Of a DNA stretch of 64,000 nucleotides, positions 1 to 9,568 are shown in pieces. A model generated the notes under the pieces. That model was not told where the DNA came from and did no database searches. It was given only the letters and a program-made list of their open reading frames with translations. Every line of letters starts with the position of its first letter. The stretch's first letter is position 1. A program made the position numbers and the translations under genes. The stretch is taken from contig OX243814.1 in assembly GCA_945859605.1 (NCBI GenBank), forward strand, positions 27,205,230 to 27,269,229. Direction: 5' to 3'. This DNA comes from Lumbricus rubellus (Eukaryota; Annelida; Clitellata; Crassiclitellata; Lumbricidae).

Positions 1-33
1 ATACATACATACATACATACATACATACATACA
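1..33. repeat. (ATAC)n microsatellite
   Basis: Uninterrupted ATAC tetranucleotide run at the window edge. A TA dinucleotide run follows at about 67-85. Confidence 0.95.
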
Positions 34-1347
34 ACGCTCAGTGCTTATCAGTGCTTATATACATACATATATATATATATATATACATGTATATATGCAC
101 TGACTTCCATCGTTTGCTGGTTGCCTGTTGTACACCTGTCATATTCTGACTCTGTGTTAAGGCTATGAGCTCAACGAGTCAGCGTCAAAGGTCCAAAATG
201 GAACTAGGCTTACAATCCTACATGAATAGGGGCTTACTATTCCATGTCATGCAGCTCCATATCCTATGCACGTCGCCTTATAATGAACACAATAACATCG
301 CGTATCCAGTACATGAGCCTGTATACAACATTTGCATCTGTATAATGAACGATAATATCGTAGGCCTACACATCTTCTGCCGTAGGCCTATATAAAATGA
401 CTTTGCGTCTATATATAGGCTACATGTACAATTATACATATATAGGCCTATATATATACTTATAGTCATATATATATATATAATATACATATTGTACATA
501 GGGCCTAGGCCTATACTTGAGCCTATATCGGTGAATCTGGGGTGGAAGACCATCGTATTGTTTTGCATCTGCGATGATCTGCCTGGGTGACTGGTGACAC
601 GGTGGTGCTAAATGGAAAACCCGAATTATGGCATAGAATACAACGCGCAGTGTTTCATCTATAGGCATCTCTGGGTGGGGGGGAGAGAGCGGGAAAGGAG
701 GAGTTCGCCCGGGAGTGACATTCCCAGGAACAAACATTGAGCTGTCGTTAACATGTTACAGTAGGCCTACATATGTAATAACATTCCCTCAGAAAATTCT
801 ATGCGAAAGATTCCTCATTCAAACAAATTGAACAGGACTTGTTTAGATGTAGTATGCCTATAAGTCTTAGTTATAAGGTGACATGTAGAATGATTAAAAC
901 CTTAATATGTTTTATTTATTTATTTGAAGACTATAAAAAGTGGTCGCCAGAAAACTATTTTTCTCTCGGCGGGGTTCTAAGAATCTAAGTTGTGTGTTTG
1001 CCTTTTGTCACTCGTCCTCTACTCATGTATAGTCTGACCTTTGCATGCATGGTTCTGCCGCTCTTTCTTCATGGCTGACTCTTTCAAGCGTTCTTGCGTG
1101 TTGTTTGAAGCGCCATAGAAAAAATGTTAAGAAACATGCTTACGTCTATATAATTTTAGGTCGGCTGTGACGAACATTGCTGTCTTGAACCTCACAGTCA
1201 TGACATGCACTCCTATATCAATTCGTATGCCAATATATTTATAGATTTATGCAGCGCCTTTGAGGAGTGAACATTCAGAGACGCTCTCAGCTAGCACGGC
1301 AACTCCGGACAAAAGAAATCACCGAGCCTATGCGTTAAAATAGCCCA
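34..1347. other. Intergenic DNA rich in TAGGCCTA-like palindromes
   Basis: No gene is recognised here. Positions 350-520 hold a cluster of variants of the palindrome TAGGCCTA mixed with TATA runs, and more copies occur near 760, 2000-2060, 57060 and 57250. The open frames in this stretch show no family motifs. A stretch near 1225-1275 resembles the GCGCC(TATA) tails of the LINE/SINE elements seen elsewhere in the window. Confidence 0.5.
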
Positions 1348-1912
1348 TCTATATAAATAAAAATGAAACTTTCCAATAGTTTATCACGCAATCACGCCGA
1401 AACTCACCCACCGATTTTTGTGAAAATTTACCAAAAGCTTCCATTCTAATAGCACCGTGTCGTAGCATTTCTTTTCCACGAAAAAACGCAACCTTTTCCA
1501 CAAAAAGTGAACTTTGCAATCCGTTCGTCCGCCATTTGCAACTTCAACGAAACCACGCGCTTGCAAAATTTCAGAATTGTCTTCAACCGTAAAACACAGT
1601 GACGATACATCAATGAGCTTGCGTCCCGTGACGTCAAAAGCGAGTGGAATATTACGAAAGCGGCCTAAAATTCTTCGGCTATATCCGCTGTCACTAAAGG
1701 ACGGTGTGAGGGAGGGGGAGGGGGACGGGGGGAGGGGAGGGGGAGGGGGAGGGAAAGGGGGAGGGGAGGAGGAGAAGGGGGAGGGGGAGGGGACGGTGTG
1801 GGGGAGGGGAAGGGGGAGGGGGGAGGGGAGGGGGAGGGGGAGGGGGGGGGGGGGGGGGGGGGGGAGGGGGAGGTCTTTTCTGCCACAGCAACGCGTGGCT
1901 GGGTACAGCTAG
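1348..1912 (+). mobile_element. Short non-autonomous Helitron
   Basis: The element starts with TC (TCTATATAAATAAAAATG) and ends with CTAG. It sits between a host A (1347) and a host T (1913), which is the canonical Helitron A/T target. About 11 bases before the end is a short hairpin (GCCAC...GTGGC, 1882-1899), as expected for the 3' terminator. No Rep/helicase frame is present, so it is a 565-bp passenger-type copy. The 3' half is filled by a purine-rich GGGGA/GGGGGA array. Family assignment rests on the termini, hairpin and target only. Confidence 0.75.
1703..1873. repeat. G-rich array with a 23-base G run
   Basis: Short units of GGGGA and GGGGGA with an uninterrupted G run at about 1842-1864, inside the Helitron. 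Many G runs of four or more follow each other on the + strand, so G-quadruplex formation is possible. Proline- or glycine-rich open frames across it are composition artefacts. Confidence 0.9.
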
Positions 1913-2169
1913 TAAATTATATGTGGCTTCATGTCATGTTTCTTCCTGCCTAAAACTGGTGCCTGGTGTTTAGCTTCCAACCAGTTTACGATTAGGCCTT
2001 TTATAATTTATAGGCTTAGTAGGCTATTGTTATTGTTATTAGGCCTATAGGGTCTATATGATTTTATGTCATTAGTCCTACTGTTAGGTCTATGATTCTC
2101 TCGTGCACCTGTGCCTTCCGGAAGTCCCGTGTCATTCCTATCAGGCAGTAAGCTTATAGCTGTATATAT

Positions 2170-2700
2170 GCTGGACTACAGCGGCCATCTTGTGCTAGCT
2201 GCCAGTCGGTCATGCGCCCGTCCTTTCGCCTGCACATCTATCCGTCAACCTTCTTCTGCATGAAGTCGCTTTCTTTTCTTCCTATCGTCGTTCTCTTGTC
2301 GCTTCTACATATATATATACTCCTCGTGATCCGCCTCCGCCATTTTGCAGCAGACGACGCGTTGGCAGCGCCATCTGTCCGCTGGCGACCACCGTCGCCG
2401 TCGCCTCAGCGCAATCCGTCGTCCATTGAGCACGTCTCTTCATCGGTCTTCGTATTCATATCCGTCGCCAGAGGGCCGAGCTCTTTCCGGCTGAGCAGAT
2501 TTCGCAGAACGGAGTCGAAACTCCGGACAGACGTTCCGCTCGGAACAAACAGAACGAACGCGTATCGTGAATTCCGATCAGATCTAGATTTACGGTCGAT
2601 AGTTGATGTCTCTTGGATTCCGAATAATATATACTCCGCCGCCGGAACTTCCGGAAGTCCGTCGGCGAGTGAGCTGCAGACAGAGATGCCACTGAGGAGT
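2170..2700 (+). promoter_or_regulatory. CpG-rich segment with YY1-like motifs, possible promoter
   Basis: This block is richer in CpG than its surroundings. It contains GCGGCCATCTTG (2181-2192) and CCGCCATTTTG (2337-2347), both close to the reverse complement of the YY1 motif AAGATGGCGGC, which often lies just downstream of transcription starts. A + strand frame opens in it (2212-2796) with a hydrophobic stretch but no domain I recognise, and it runs into a SINE/LINE-type tail at 2690-2726. It could be a 5' exon of the receptor gene that starts at 9427, a promoter of something else, or an old repeat. Confidence 0.25.
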
Positions 2701-2726
2701 TCTCTTAAAGGGGCGCTATATAAATG
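2690..2726 (+). mobile_element. SINE/LINE 3' tail fragment
   Basis: The segment carries CTGAGGAG followed by AAAGGGGCGCTATATAAATG. It matches the 3' tail shared by the SINE copies in this window, without the tRNA-like head. Confidence 0.55.
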
Positions 2727-3630
2727 TACGATTATAATTACAATTCATAGCTTTTTCCACCTAGATCTTGGTTTTGTCGGCCTTGTATTTTTTTAGAGAA
2801 ATTCTCAATGTTGGTTTTTCTAGCCTTTTTCGGCCGGATCTGACCTATTCTTAAAATTCAGAGTGGCATCCCTGGTGAGCTGCAAAAATAAGTAAGAAAT
2901 TGCGACATCGTCAGATCTTTGATTGTATACATGTGCGCTGAGGAGTTGCGTGGACTTCAATCGCATTTCTTGATCAATATAGGAATCGATCTGTGTATGC
3001 GATATTTAGGAATTGATCAATAGTTTGGCAAAGTATAGACCCACACCGCGCTTATCCGTTCGATACTTTCGTCTGCTCTCCATAATCCTTTATGTATTTG
3101 CGATCGTGTGTCTACAGAACGCATTGGTTTTACTTCAAATTCTGATGAAGAGCTCATGTAGGTTAGGTGGAATTCAATTGCGTATGATTCACTTTTAAAG
3201 ACCTTGCGAAGAACGTGCATTAAGGTAGGATTGTTGTTGTGGCATGATTTAGAATCTGTCCCTCAGCTTGCCTTTTTGTAATTAAGGGTAATTTGGCGCT
3301 TATAATGTGTTTATCTCGCTCGATAATCAGTGTGCAGAATGCGTCTTCGTAATTGTATTGCCAGCTCGGTCATCTGGTGTCAGATTGGGGCCACTGGTTC
3401 AGTGGTTCTTCTGGTTCTTCTAAAGGAATCACCATTGGGGTTTGACATTAATCACTGGAGGGCAGAGGTTGGGATTTGAATGGGTGGTTGGCTCACTGGA
3501 CCTTTTCTTAATAATTTTTTATATTAGTTTTATGAATGAGTGAGCACTGCTCTCTTTCTTAGGTGACTATTAGTTGTAAATGAGTCAACGTTTTTTGTGA
3601 TAAGCTGACTGGTTCTGTCGCTGAGGAAGT

Positions 3631-3905
3631 AACTGACTGGCTGGCTGGCTGGCTGACTGACTGACTGACTGGCTGGCTGGCTGATTGACTGACTGGCTGG
3701 CTGACTGACCGACTGGCTGGCTGGCTGACTGGCTGACTGACTGACTGACTGACTGACTGGCTGGCTGGCTGATTGACTGGCTGGCTGGCTGGCTGGCTGA
3801 CTGACTGACTGACTGACTGACTGACTGACTGACTGACTGGCTGGCTGGCTGATTGACTGACTGGCTGGCTGGCTGACTGACTGACTGACTGACTGACTGA
3901 CTGAC
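3631..3905. repeat. (CTGA/CTGG)n tetranucleotide array
   Basis: Alternating blocks of CTGACTGA and CTGGCTGG over about 275 bases, with occasional GATTGA interruptions. It is low-complexity and non-coding. Confidence 0.95.
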
Positions 3906-4222
3906 TTAAGGGCTTATGTAAATTCTTGAGTGTTAATGTATGAGTGAATTAACACTCATTGTTTGAACAATGTCATGTTTTTGTTATTAACAGTACTAAT
4001 GACAATTGAAAATTTATGAAGTGCCAGATTATAAGCTAATCAGAATACATGTATGTCAGCATTTTCAGGTTAATCTGCAAAACTAAGAAACTTATTGGAC
4101 ACATGTAATTGTTTTTTTTCATGGGTTGTTCAATGTTCATTCGTGCATTATTTCTTGGAAAGGTTGGGCATCAATGTTTTAGTTTAGAACTGTGAAGGGT
4201 TGTGTGCTGGTCTTGTCAGACT

Positions 4223-4445
4223 GGTGTATTATTTTCTGTGAAAAACTGTTTATTGACTTCTGTGAAAAACTGTTTATTATTTTCTGTGAAAAACTGTTTA
4301 TTAACTTCTGTGAAAAACTGTTTATTATTTTCTGTGAAAAACTGTTTATTATTTTCTGTGAAGTTATGTGTATTATTTTCTGTGGAGTTATGTGTATTAT
4401 TTTATATAAAATTCTGTGTATTATTTTATATGAAATTCTGTGCAT
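4223..4445. repeat. 24-bp minisatellite
   Basis: About nine units related to ATTTTCTGTGAAAAACTG plus TTTATT. The unit length is a multiple of three, so frames on both strands stay open. The later units diverge (GAAGTTATG, then TATAAAATTCTG). Not a gene. Confidence 0.9.
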
Positions 4446-4696
4446 TCATTTAGTGTGTTCAAAGGTTGAACTTACATAGGGGCCTACACGTATCGATTTC
4501 TGTGGAGTCCGGCAGGAAATACAAGACCTTTTAATTAGTTTATTTTTGTGCGGCTCTTTTGTGGTTTCGTGATCTAGTCCAAGGAAATTGCAGATATTTA
4601 TTAAATCTGGATGATATCTGATCTGCAGGGCTCTGTCAACATGGCATTTCTAGTCATAGGAAAACTCTGTTTAGGAAGTCATTGAGGTTGAATAAG

Positions 4697-4795
4697 GAGC
4701 GCCTCTGAGTAGGCTTCTTGAAGGGGCGCTATATAAGTTTTCCGAATGAATGAATGAATGAATGAATGAATGAATGAATGAATGAATGAATGAAT
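4697..4795 (+). mobile_element. SINE 3' tail with (GAAT)n expansion
   Basis: GCGCCTCTGAGTAGG and AAGGGGCGCTATATAAG match the distal part of the SINE family. The tail is followed directly by about 13 GAAT repeats (4745-4795), consistent with microsatellite growth from the 3' tail of an inserted element. Confidence 0.65.
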
Positions 4796-4799
4796 GTGG

Positions 4800-6183
4800 C
4801 AGCCACTGTTGTTAAACTGTTGGAACCTGAGAAAGTCTGTGGGACTTCTGGTATTGAATGGCCATGCATTCCATTGCTGTCTGGTTCATATGTCAAATTG
4901 GATTTTGGCCAATAAAGACTGAATAATCATCATTGAGCTTTCATGTATGACAGCAACAACGAATGGATGAGCTTGGGTCTCATTTGACAATTTTTGAAAA
5001 ACCAGCAGCATCACAGGGAGGGCAATGCTTACCAGACCTAAAATATGACCTACCCAAAAGACTAATCCCTGATGCATTTGTAATCTTTCATGCTGCAGTT
5101 AATTACTAGGACCTGTATACGGCTAGCCTATTGATCTGGCAAGCTAATGTGATACTAAGTACTGTGTCCAAAAAAGGGACTCTAATTATATTCAGGACAC
5201 TACGGACTCATTGAAGCTGATTTTTACTGGCACATTTTGATTGGGATGTCTGCACTGGGCATAAACATCCTGCCCTATAGCCACCCCACATTTCCTCTCC
5301 ATTTTAGAATTCCTAGTATATGGTTCCATAGTAAACTCCCATTTAATTTTTATAGGTTACAAAATGGCCACCACCACCATGACACTGAGTTTTAGACACA
5401 AGGAAGACACAACCTTGAGCTATAATTAAGGAGAGCACTCTGAGGTAAATCAGTTGCTGCATGCAGCATTGAGATGTGTATCCGGTTACAGTGTACTGAG
5501 AAATATTCTAGTTCTCGAAAGTCTGCGTCCTGCTGATGAATTTATTTTGTTTTTCTGCATCATGCAAAGAATCAGTTTAACCCAGAAGCAATTTACTATT
5601 TGAATGGAAAGTTCTGCCTTTTGTCGTCCTTTATCACAGATGCTAAACAACAAGTGCTTAAGTACATAATAATAATATCGAAGTAAGACCAGTTATATAG
5701 TTTGCATCCCATAACATATTGACTGGAGGCACAGCATACAACCCTCTTGTTCACTGTTCAGTCTGTAGATCTCTACCATTTGATCATGTCTTGCAATAAT
5801 AATAAGCTCTTACCGTAATCTTCGGCAAGTGCAAAAACCGGCTGCCAGAGAGGAAGCCGTTTTCCGAAGTTGACCTAAGCCCTCCATTATTCCAGAAGCC
5901 AGCTGAAGCCTTTTCCGACACCTCTCTTATCCATCTCCAGGGATTATGCTAACTCGATCAGCTAAGAGGCCAGATAAGTGTTATCCTTTTCTGACCTGGC
6001 ACTTCTCACGGTTTCGGGAGAGAGGCACGCAAGTGCAGAACACAGAGTGTCGCCAGCACCTATATATTCGACCTTATAAGTAACTCGCCATCAAAATAGG
6101 TGGATGGCATTGAAACATGTAAATCGAATTAGTATATACTGTATTTTATTGTTTATAGTAAATGGCCTGTGTATATATATATA
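4800..6183. other. Unassigned intergenic DNA
   Basis: No gene, RNA or complete repeat is recognised. The longest frames are under 65 codons and have no motifs. A moderately GC-rich stretch at 5810-6060 stands out from the AT-rich surroundings but cannot be assigned. Confidence 0.4.
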
Positions 6184-7005
6184 CACGGTGTCCCAATTGA
6201 ACTGATACCCTTTTTGTTTTGGCGATACACTTGTCAATTCTAAATGAAACTCAATAACATTTCAGAGAATGTAAGAGGGATAAAGTATCAATGTTTCCTG
6301 AAAATGTTACCCAATTCTGCCAACAGAGTCCGAAGTTATGCACATTCAAATTTGGGCAACGAAAATTTTAAGTTTCCAACATGTAAAAGATGGTAAATTA
6401 TTGTTTGCAACTGCACGTCTTACTTTCTAAATTAATGAATATTTCCATCATATTTCCGTCATTTCCATGTTAGGGGACAATAATAAAACTGGTTTTCAGC
6501 AAAGATGATTTGAGTTTAATAAAAAATTTAATAGAAAAAAACATTACGGTGCAAAAGGTTTTTAAAGGAATTTCCTAACAGAAACTGGCTCATTGCATCC
6601 ATATGAAAATCGCATACGTGACGTTGACCAGTGACCACTTCAAACAGCGAAATGTGGAAGCATGGAGTCGTTTTGATCAAGGAATTTTTGACAATGCAAT
6701 CAATGAATGGCGAAAGCGCCTTAGAGCATGCATTCGAGCTAATGGAGGACATTTTAAACATCAGCTTTGAAGAATAGCGCTGACACTATACTTTCCTATC
6801 TTTTGCATGTTGGAAACTTACAATTTCCGTTGCCCAAATTTGAATGTGCATAACTTCGGACTCTGTTGGCAGACGTGGACAAAATTTTCAGGAAACATTG
6901 ACAATTTATCCCTCTTAGATTGTCTGAAATTGTATAGCGTTTCATTTAGAATTGACAAGTATATCGCCAAAACAAAAAGGGTATCAGTTCAATTGGGACA
7001 CCGTG
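6184..7005 (+). mobile_element. Tc1/mariner-like foldback element with transposase remnant
   Basis: The ends are inverted copies: CACGGTGTCCCAATTGAACT at 6184 and its complement ending at 7005, flanked by TA on both sides (6182-6183 and 7006-7007). The arms stay recognisably complementary for about 210 bp each. The centre encodes a frame (about 6580-6770, + strand) whose end resembles the C-terminus of IS630/Tc1/mariner-superfamily transposases. The element is 822 bp, so most of the transposase is missing. The exact mariner subgroup is not resolved. Confidence 0.8.
6582..6770 (+). pseudogene. C-terminal remnant of a DDE transposase
   Basis: The + strand frame reads through about 62 codons to TGA at 6768-6770. 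It ends in INEWRKRLRACIRANGGHF plus four residues, the kind of tail (WRxRLxxCIxxNGGHxE) seen at the end of Tc1/mariner-type transposases. The DDE catalytic core is absent. It lies between the long inverted repeats of the element at 6184-7005, so it is an internally deleted, non-functional copy. Confidence 0.6.
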
Positions 7006-7089
7006 TATATATACCGGTATGTATGAGTTTTTAATTAATGAACTCATTTATTGCACACAAAAGTCTAATGGTACTTGTAATCGTGAGAC

Positions 7090-7330
7090 ACTAAGTACTG
7101 TGCAATAGGAGCCACACTAACTAGCTAAGTTCAGTACAATAGGAACCACACCAAGTACAGTGCAATAGGAGCCACACTATGTACAGTGCAATAGGAGCTA
7201 CACTAAGTACAGTGCAATAGGAGCTACACTAAGTACAGTGCAATAGGAGCTACACTAAGTACAGTGCAATAGGAGCTACACTAAGTACAGTGCAATAGGA
7301 GCTACACAAAGTACAGTGCAATATGAGCCA
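7090..7330. repeat. 26-bp minisatellite
   Basis: About nine tandem copies of AAGTACAGTGCAATAGGAGC plus a variable ACACT/CACACT segment. Early copies are more diverged and the middle copies are nearly identical. Confidence 0.9.
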
Positions 7331-8084
7331 GGTGACAGATTCATCTGTTGTGTTGTGAAATGTCAAGCTGTGTTGAGGTTGAGTAGTTGAAGTGACGCTC
7401 CAGATCCTTTTTGCATGACCTGCTTTCTCATCTTCCTCGTCTCCGAATCTGTATCAATGTTTCTAAGCAATGACGGGGTTCACTTGGACGCCATCAACAA
7501 TTGATTCTTCATGAGTTATTATCGTGAGGCAACATTGGCCTTTTAAAAGTCTTCAGATCAGATTAGTTGATGTTTCTTACTTTAAATTCTATCTGCATGA
7601 AAAAGATTTAATCTATTTGTACTTTTAGCTGCTGAAGAAAGGTAAAGCACAAAATAATGGTTTGCCAGTCTAGTGGTTTGCCAGTCTAGTGGTGTTCTAG
7701 TCTAATGGTCAGCATGCTGGACTGTGAACCATGAGGTCAGGGTTTCAAATCACAACCAGGTCCAACATTCGATGAATTCTGGTCCAACTCAGCTATATAA
7801 TTCAATGCACTGACTACATGACTTCCTCTCCAGATGGCTCCTATTCTTATGGGGTCATTAGCTGTAGTGATGGAATGAATGTCAGTGAAGTTGTTGGATA
7901 AGTTAGACCAGATGTTGACCACATGCATGATTCTCCCCAAGCATTCCCTTCTGGGTGGCCTGACAGGGTCCGAATCATCTGGCAGACTTCTAATCTAAAT
8001 CACGCCTTGTCCACGGACATATTATCAGCGTCAGCTATCTTCATTCAAGACAGTCCGTTTCCAGATGCTTGCTGCTGCTGCCAC

Positions 8085-8116
8085 TGATGAAGATGATGCT
8101 GCTGATGGCAACAATG

Positions 8117-8153
<37 letters not shown>

Positions 8154-8154
8154 A
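8085..8154. repeat. (CTG)n-rich microsatellite
   Basis: Imperfect CTG/GCT triplets ending in about 11 pure repeats at 8118-8152. Confidence 0.9.
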
Positions 8155-8447
8155 TTTGCATGTGAGATGATTGTCCTTTATCTGCTCTGACCCCAATGAA
8201 TCAATGCTGCTCGTTGCAGTCTAAGATTCTCCATTGTCATTGATTCAGGAATTATTCTTCTGCTGCAGTTTGTGGACTTATTGTCTGATTTTCGTTGGTA
8301 ATGAGCTATTCAGTCAAACTATTCAAGCACACATGAATCAGTGCATTAAGTGTCTAATGGAAGGACACCATCTATTGTAATCTTATCTTTTCTTATGACT
8401 TAATTGCACAAGAAGGCATCAGTCATCTGAGATTATGTTAGATTTTT

Positions 8448-8560
8448 TAGTTAATGGGTGGATAGCTGGATGGACGGATGAATGAATGGATGAATGGATG
8501 GATGGATGAATGTATGGATGGATGGATGTATGGATGGATTGATGGATTGATGTTTGGATA
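8448..8560. repeat. (GATG)n/(GAATG)n array
   Basis: Degenerate GGATGGATGAATG units. A related TATG run follows at 8663-8684. Confidence 0.85.
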
Positions 8561-8804
8561 GAATAGATGAACGGACATAATCTTTTCAGTCAGAAATACA
8601 CTACACTGATACTTAATATTGACAGTTCTTGGACTAAGTTTATCCCTCGATTCACTCATTTGTGCATGTATGTATGTATGTAAAATTGTAAATATTGAAA
8701 GTACAGTATGTAATTATGTATGTATGTGTCGCTTGGCATAAACTTATAAAGCCTTTTGAGCACCTCACAAAATCACTTCACAACACTTTGATCTTGACAT
8801 GGTT

Positions 8805-9032
8805 TGGGCATGAAACCATCTTATCTTTAGTCAGAAATCATCTGGTCTGTAGTCCGAAACCATCTGATCTGTAGTCAGAACCACCTGATCTGAAGTCAGA
8901 AGTCACCTGATCTCGAGTCAGAAACAATCTGATCTCGAGTCAGAAACAATCTGATCTGAGGTCAGAAGCCATCTGATCGGTAGTCAGAAACCATATGATC
9001 TGTAGTCATAAACTATCTGATCTGGAGTCAGA
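8805..9032. repeat. 22-bp minisatellite, copy A
   Basis: About ten units built on ATCTGATCTGAAGTCAGAAACC and its variants. Each unit contains the short inverted pair TCTGA...TCAGA. The same family forms a second, larger array at 12290-12735. Confidence 0.9.
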
Positions 9033-9095
9033 CGTGAACTGCAGACAAAGTCAAGTCGTCAGTCCAGATACTTTTTGCTGATTGACTGATATTCA

Positions 9096-9426
9096 ATGCA
9101 GATGCACATTTTATTCGCAGTAAATTACATCCAGGCAGCAGCTGATCCACACCAGGTTTCATTTCTCGCCAATTCCTCTTTTCTCCTCCACACACACGAA
9201 ACTTGTCAGCTATACGCGCTCCACCACCGATGCTTTCCTCGTCCTCCTCTTCCACTGCCCGGCGGCCCTTTCATTTCCTCCAAGCCGTTTCTGGCATATT
9301 GCGTTCATCTTTGCTTCTGTTTTTCTGTTTCAGCCGACTCTCTCTCGCTCTCGATATCTCTCTTTTCGAGGAGTTTCTGTATTCGACGGATGCGTTCACA
9401 ATGAACGTCGTCAGTGGATTAGCAGA
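9096..9426 (+). promoter_or_regulatory. Putative 5' leader or promoter of DDR
   Basis: A pyrimidine-rich, CpG-containing stretch lies directly before the exon 1 ATG. No clear TATA box is visible. The role is inferred from position only. Confidence 0.25.
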
Positions 9427-9568
9427 ATGAAGCAGACGACTTGTTTAACGCTTGTCTGGCGAATTGTCGTTGTCTGCTTCGCTGGTGGTGGCGCCCTCTG
9501 CCTCCTCGTTCTGACGCCAGATCACGCCACCATCGCTGCCGCTGCCGCGTCGTCGGCCATTGATTTAT
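9427..9568 (+). CDS. DDR: DDR exon 1: signal peptide
   Basis: ATG has A at -3. It encodes 47 codons plus one base, with a hydrophobic core [17 protein letters not shown] and an Ala-rich end typical of a signal peptide. The donor is T|GTAAGT. The phase (1) joins exactly to exon 2 to make Ser-Asn-Cys, where the discoidin domain begins. It is assigned by phase, signal-peptide character and position rather than sequence conservation, so an alternative first exon is possible. Confidence 0.72.

Noticed and set aside
1514..1912. Gly/Arg-rich + strand frame and Pro-rich - strand frames over the G-rich tract
   Set aside because: Composition artefact of the GGGGA array inside the Helitron.
2212..2796. 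194-codon + strand frame as a gene
   Set aside because: It has a hydrophobic stretch near the start, but no domain is recognised and it runs into a SINE/LINE tail. It is kept only as a possible regulatory or 5' region.
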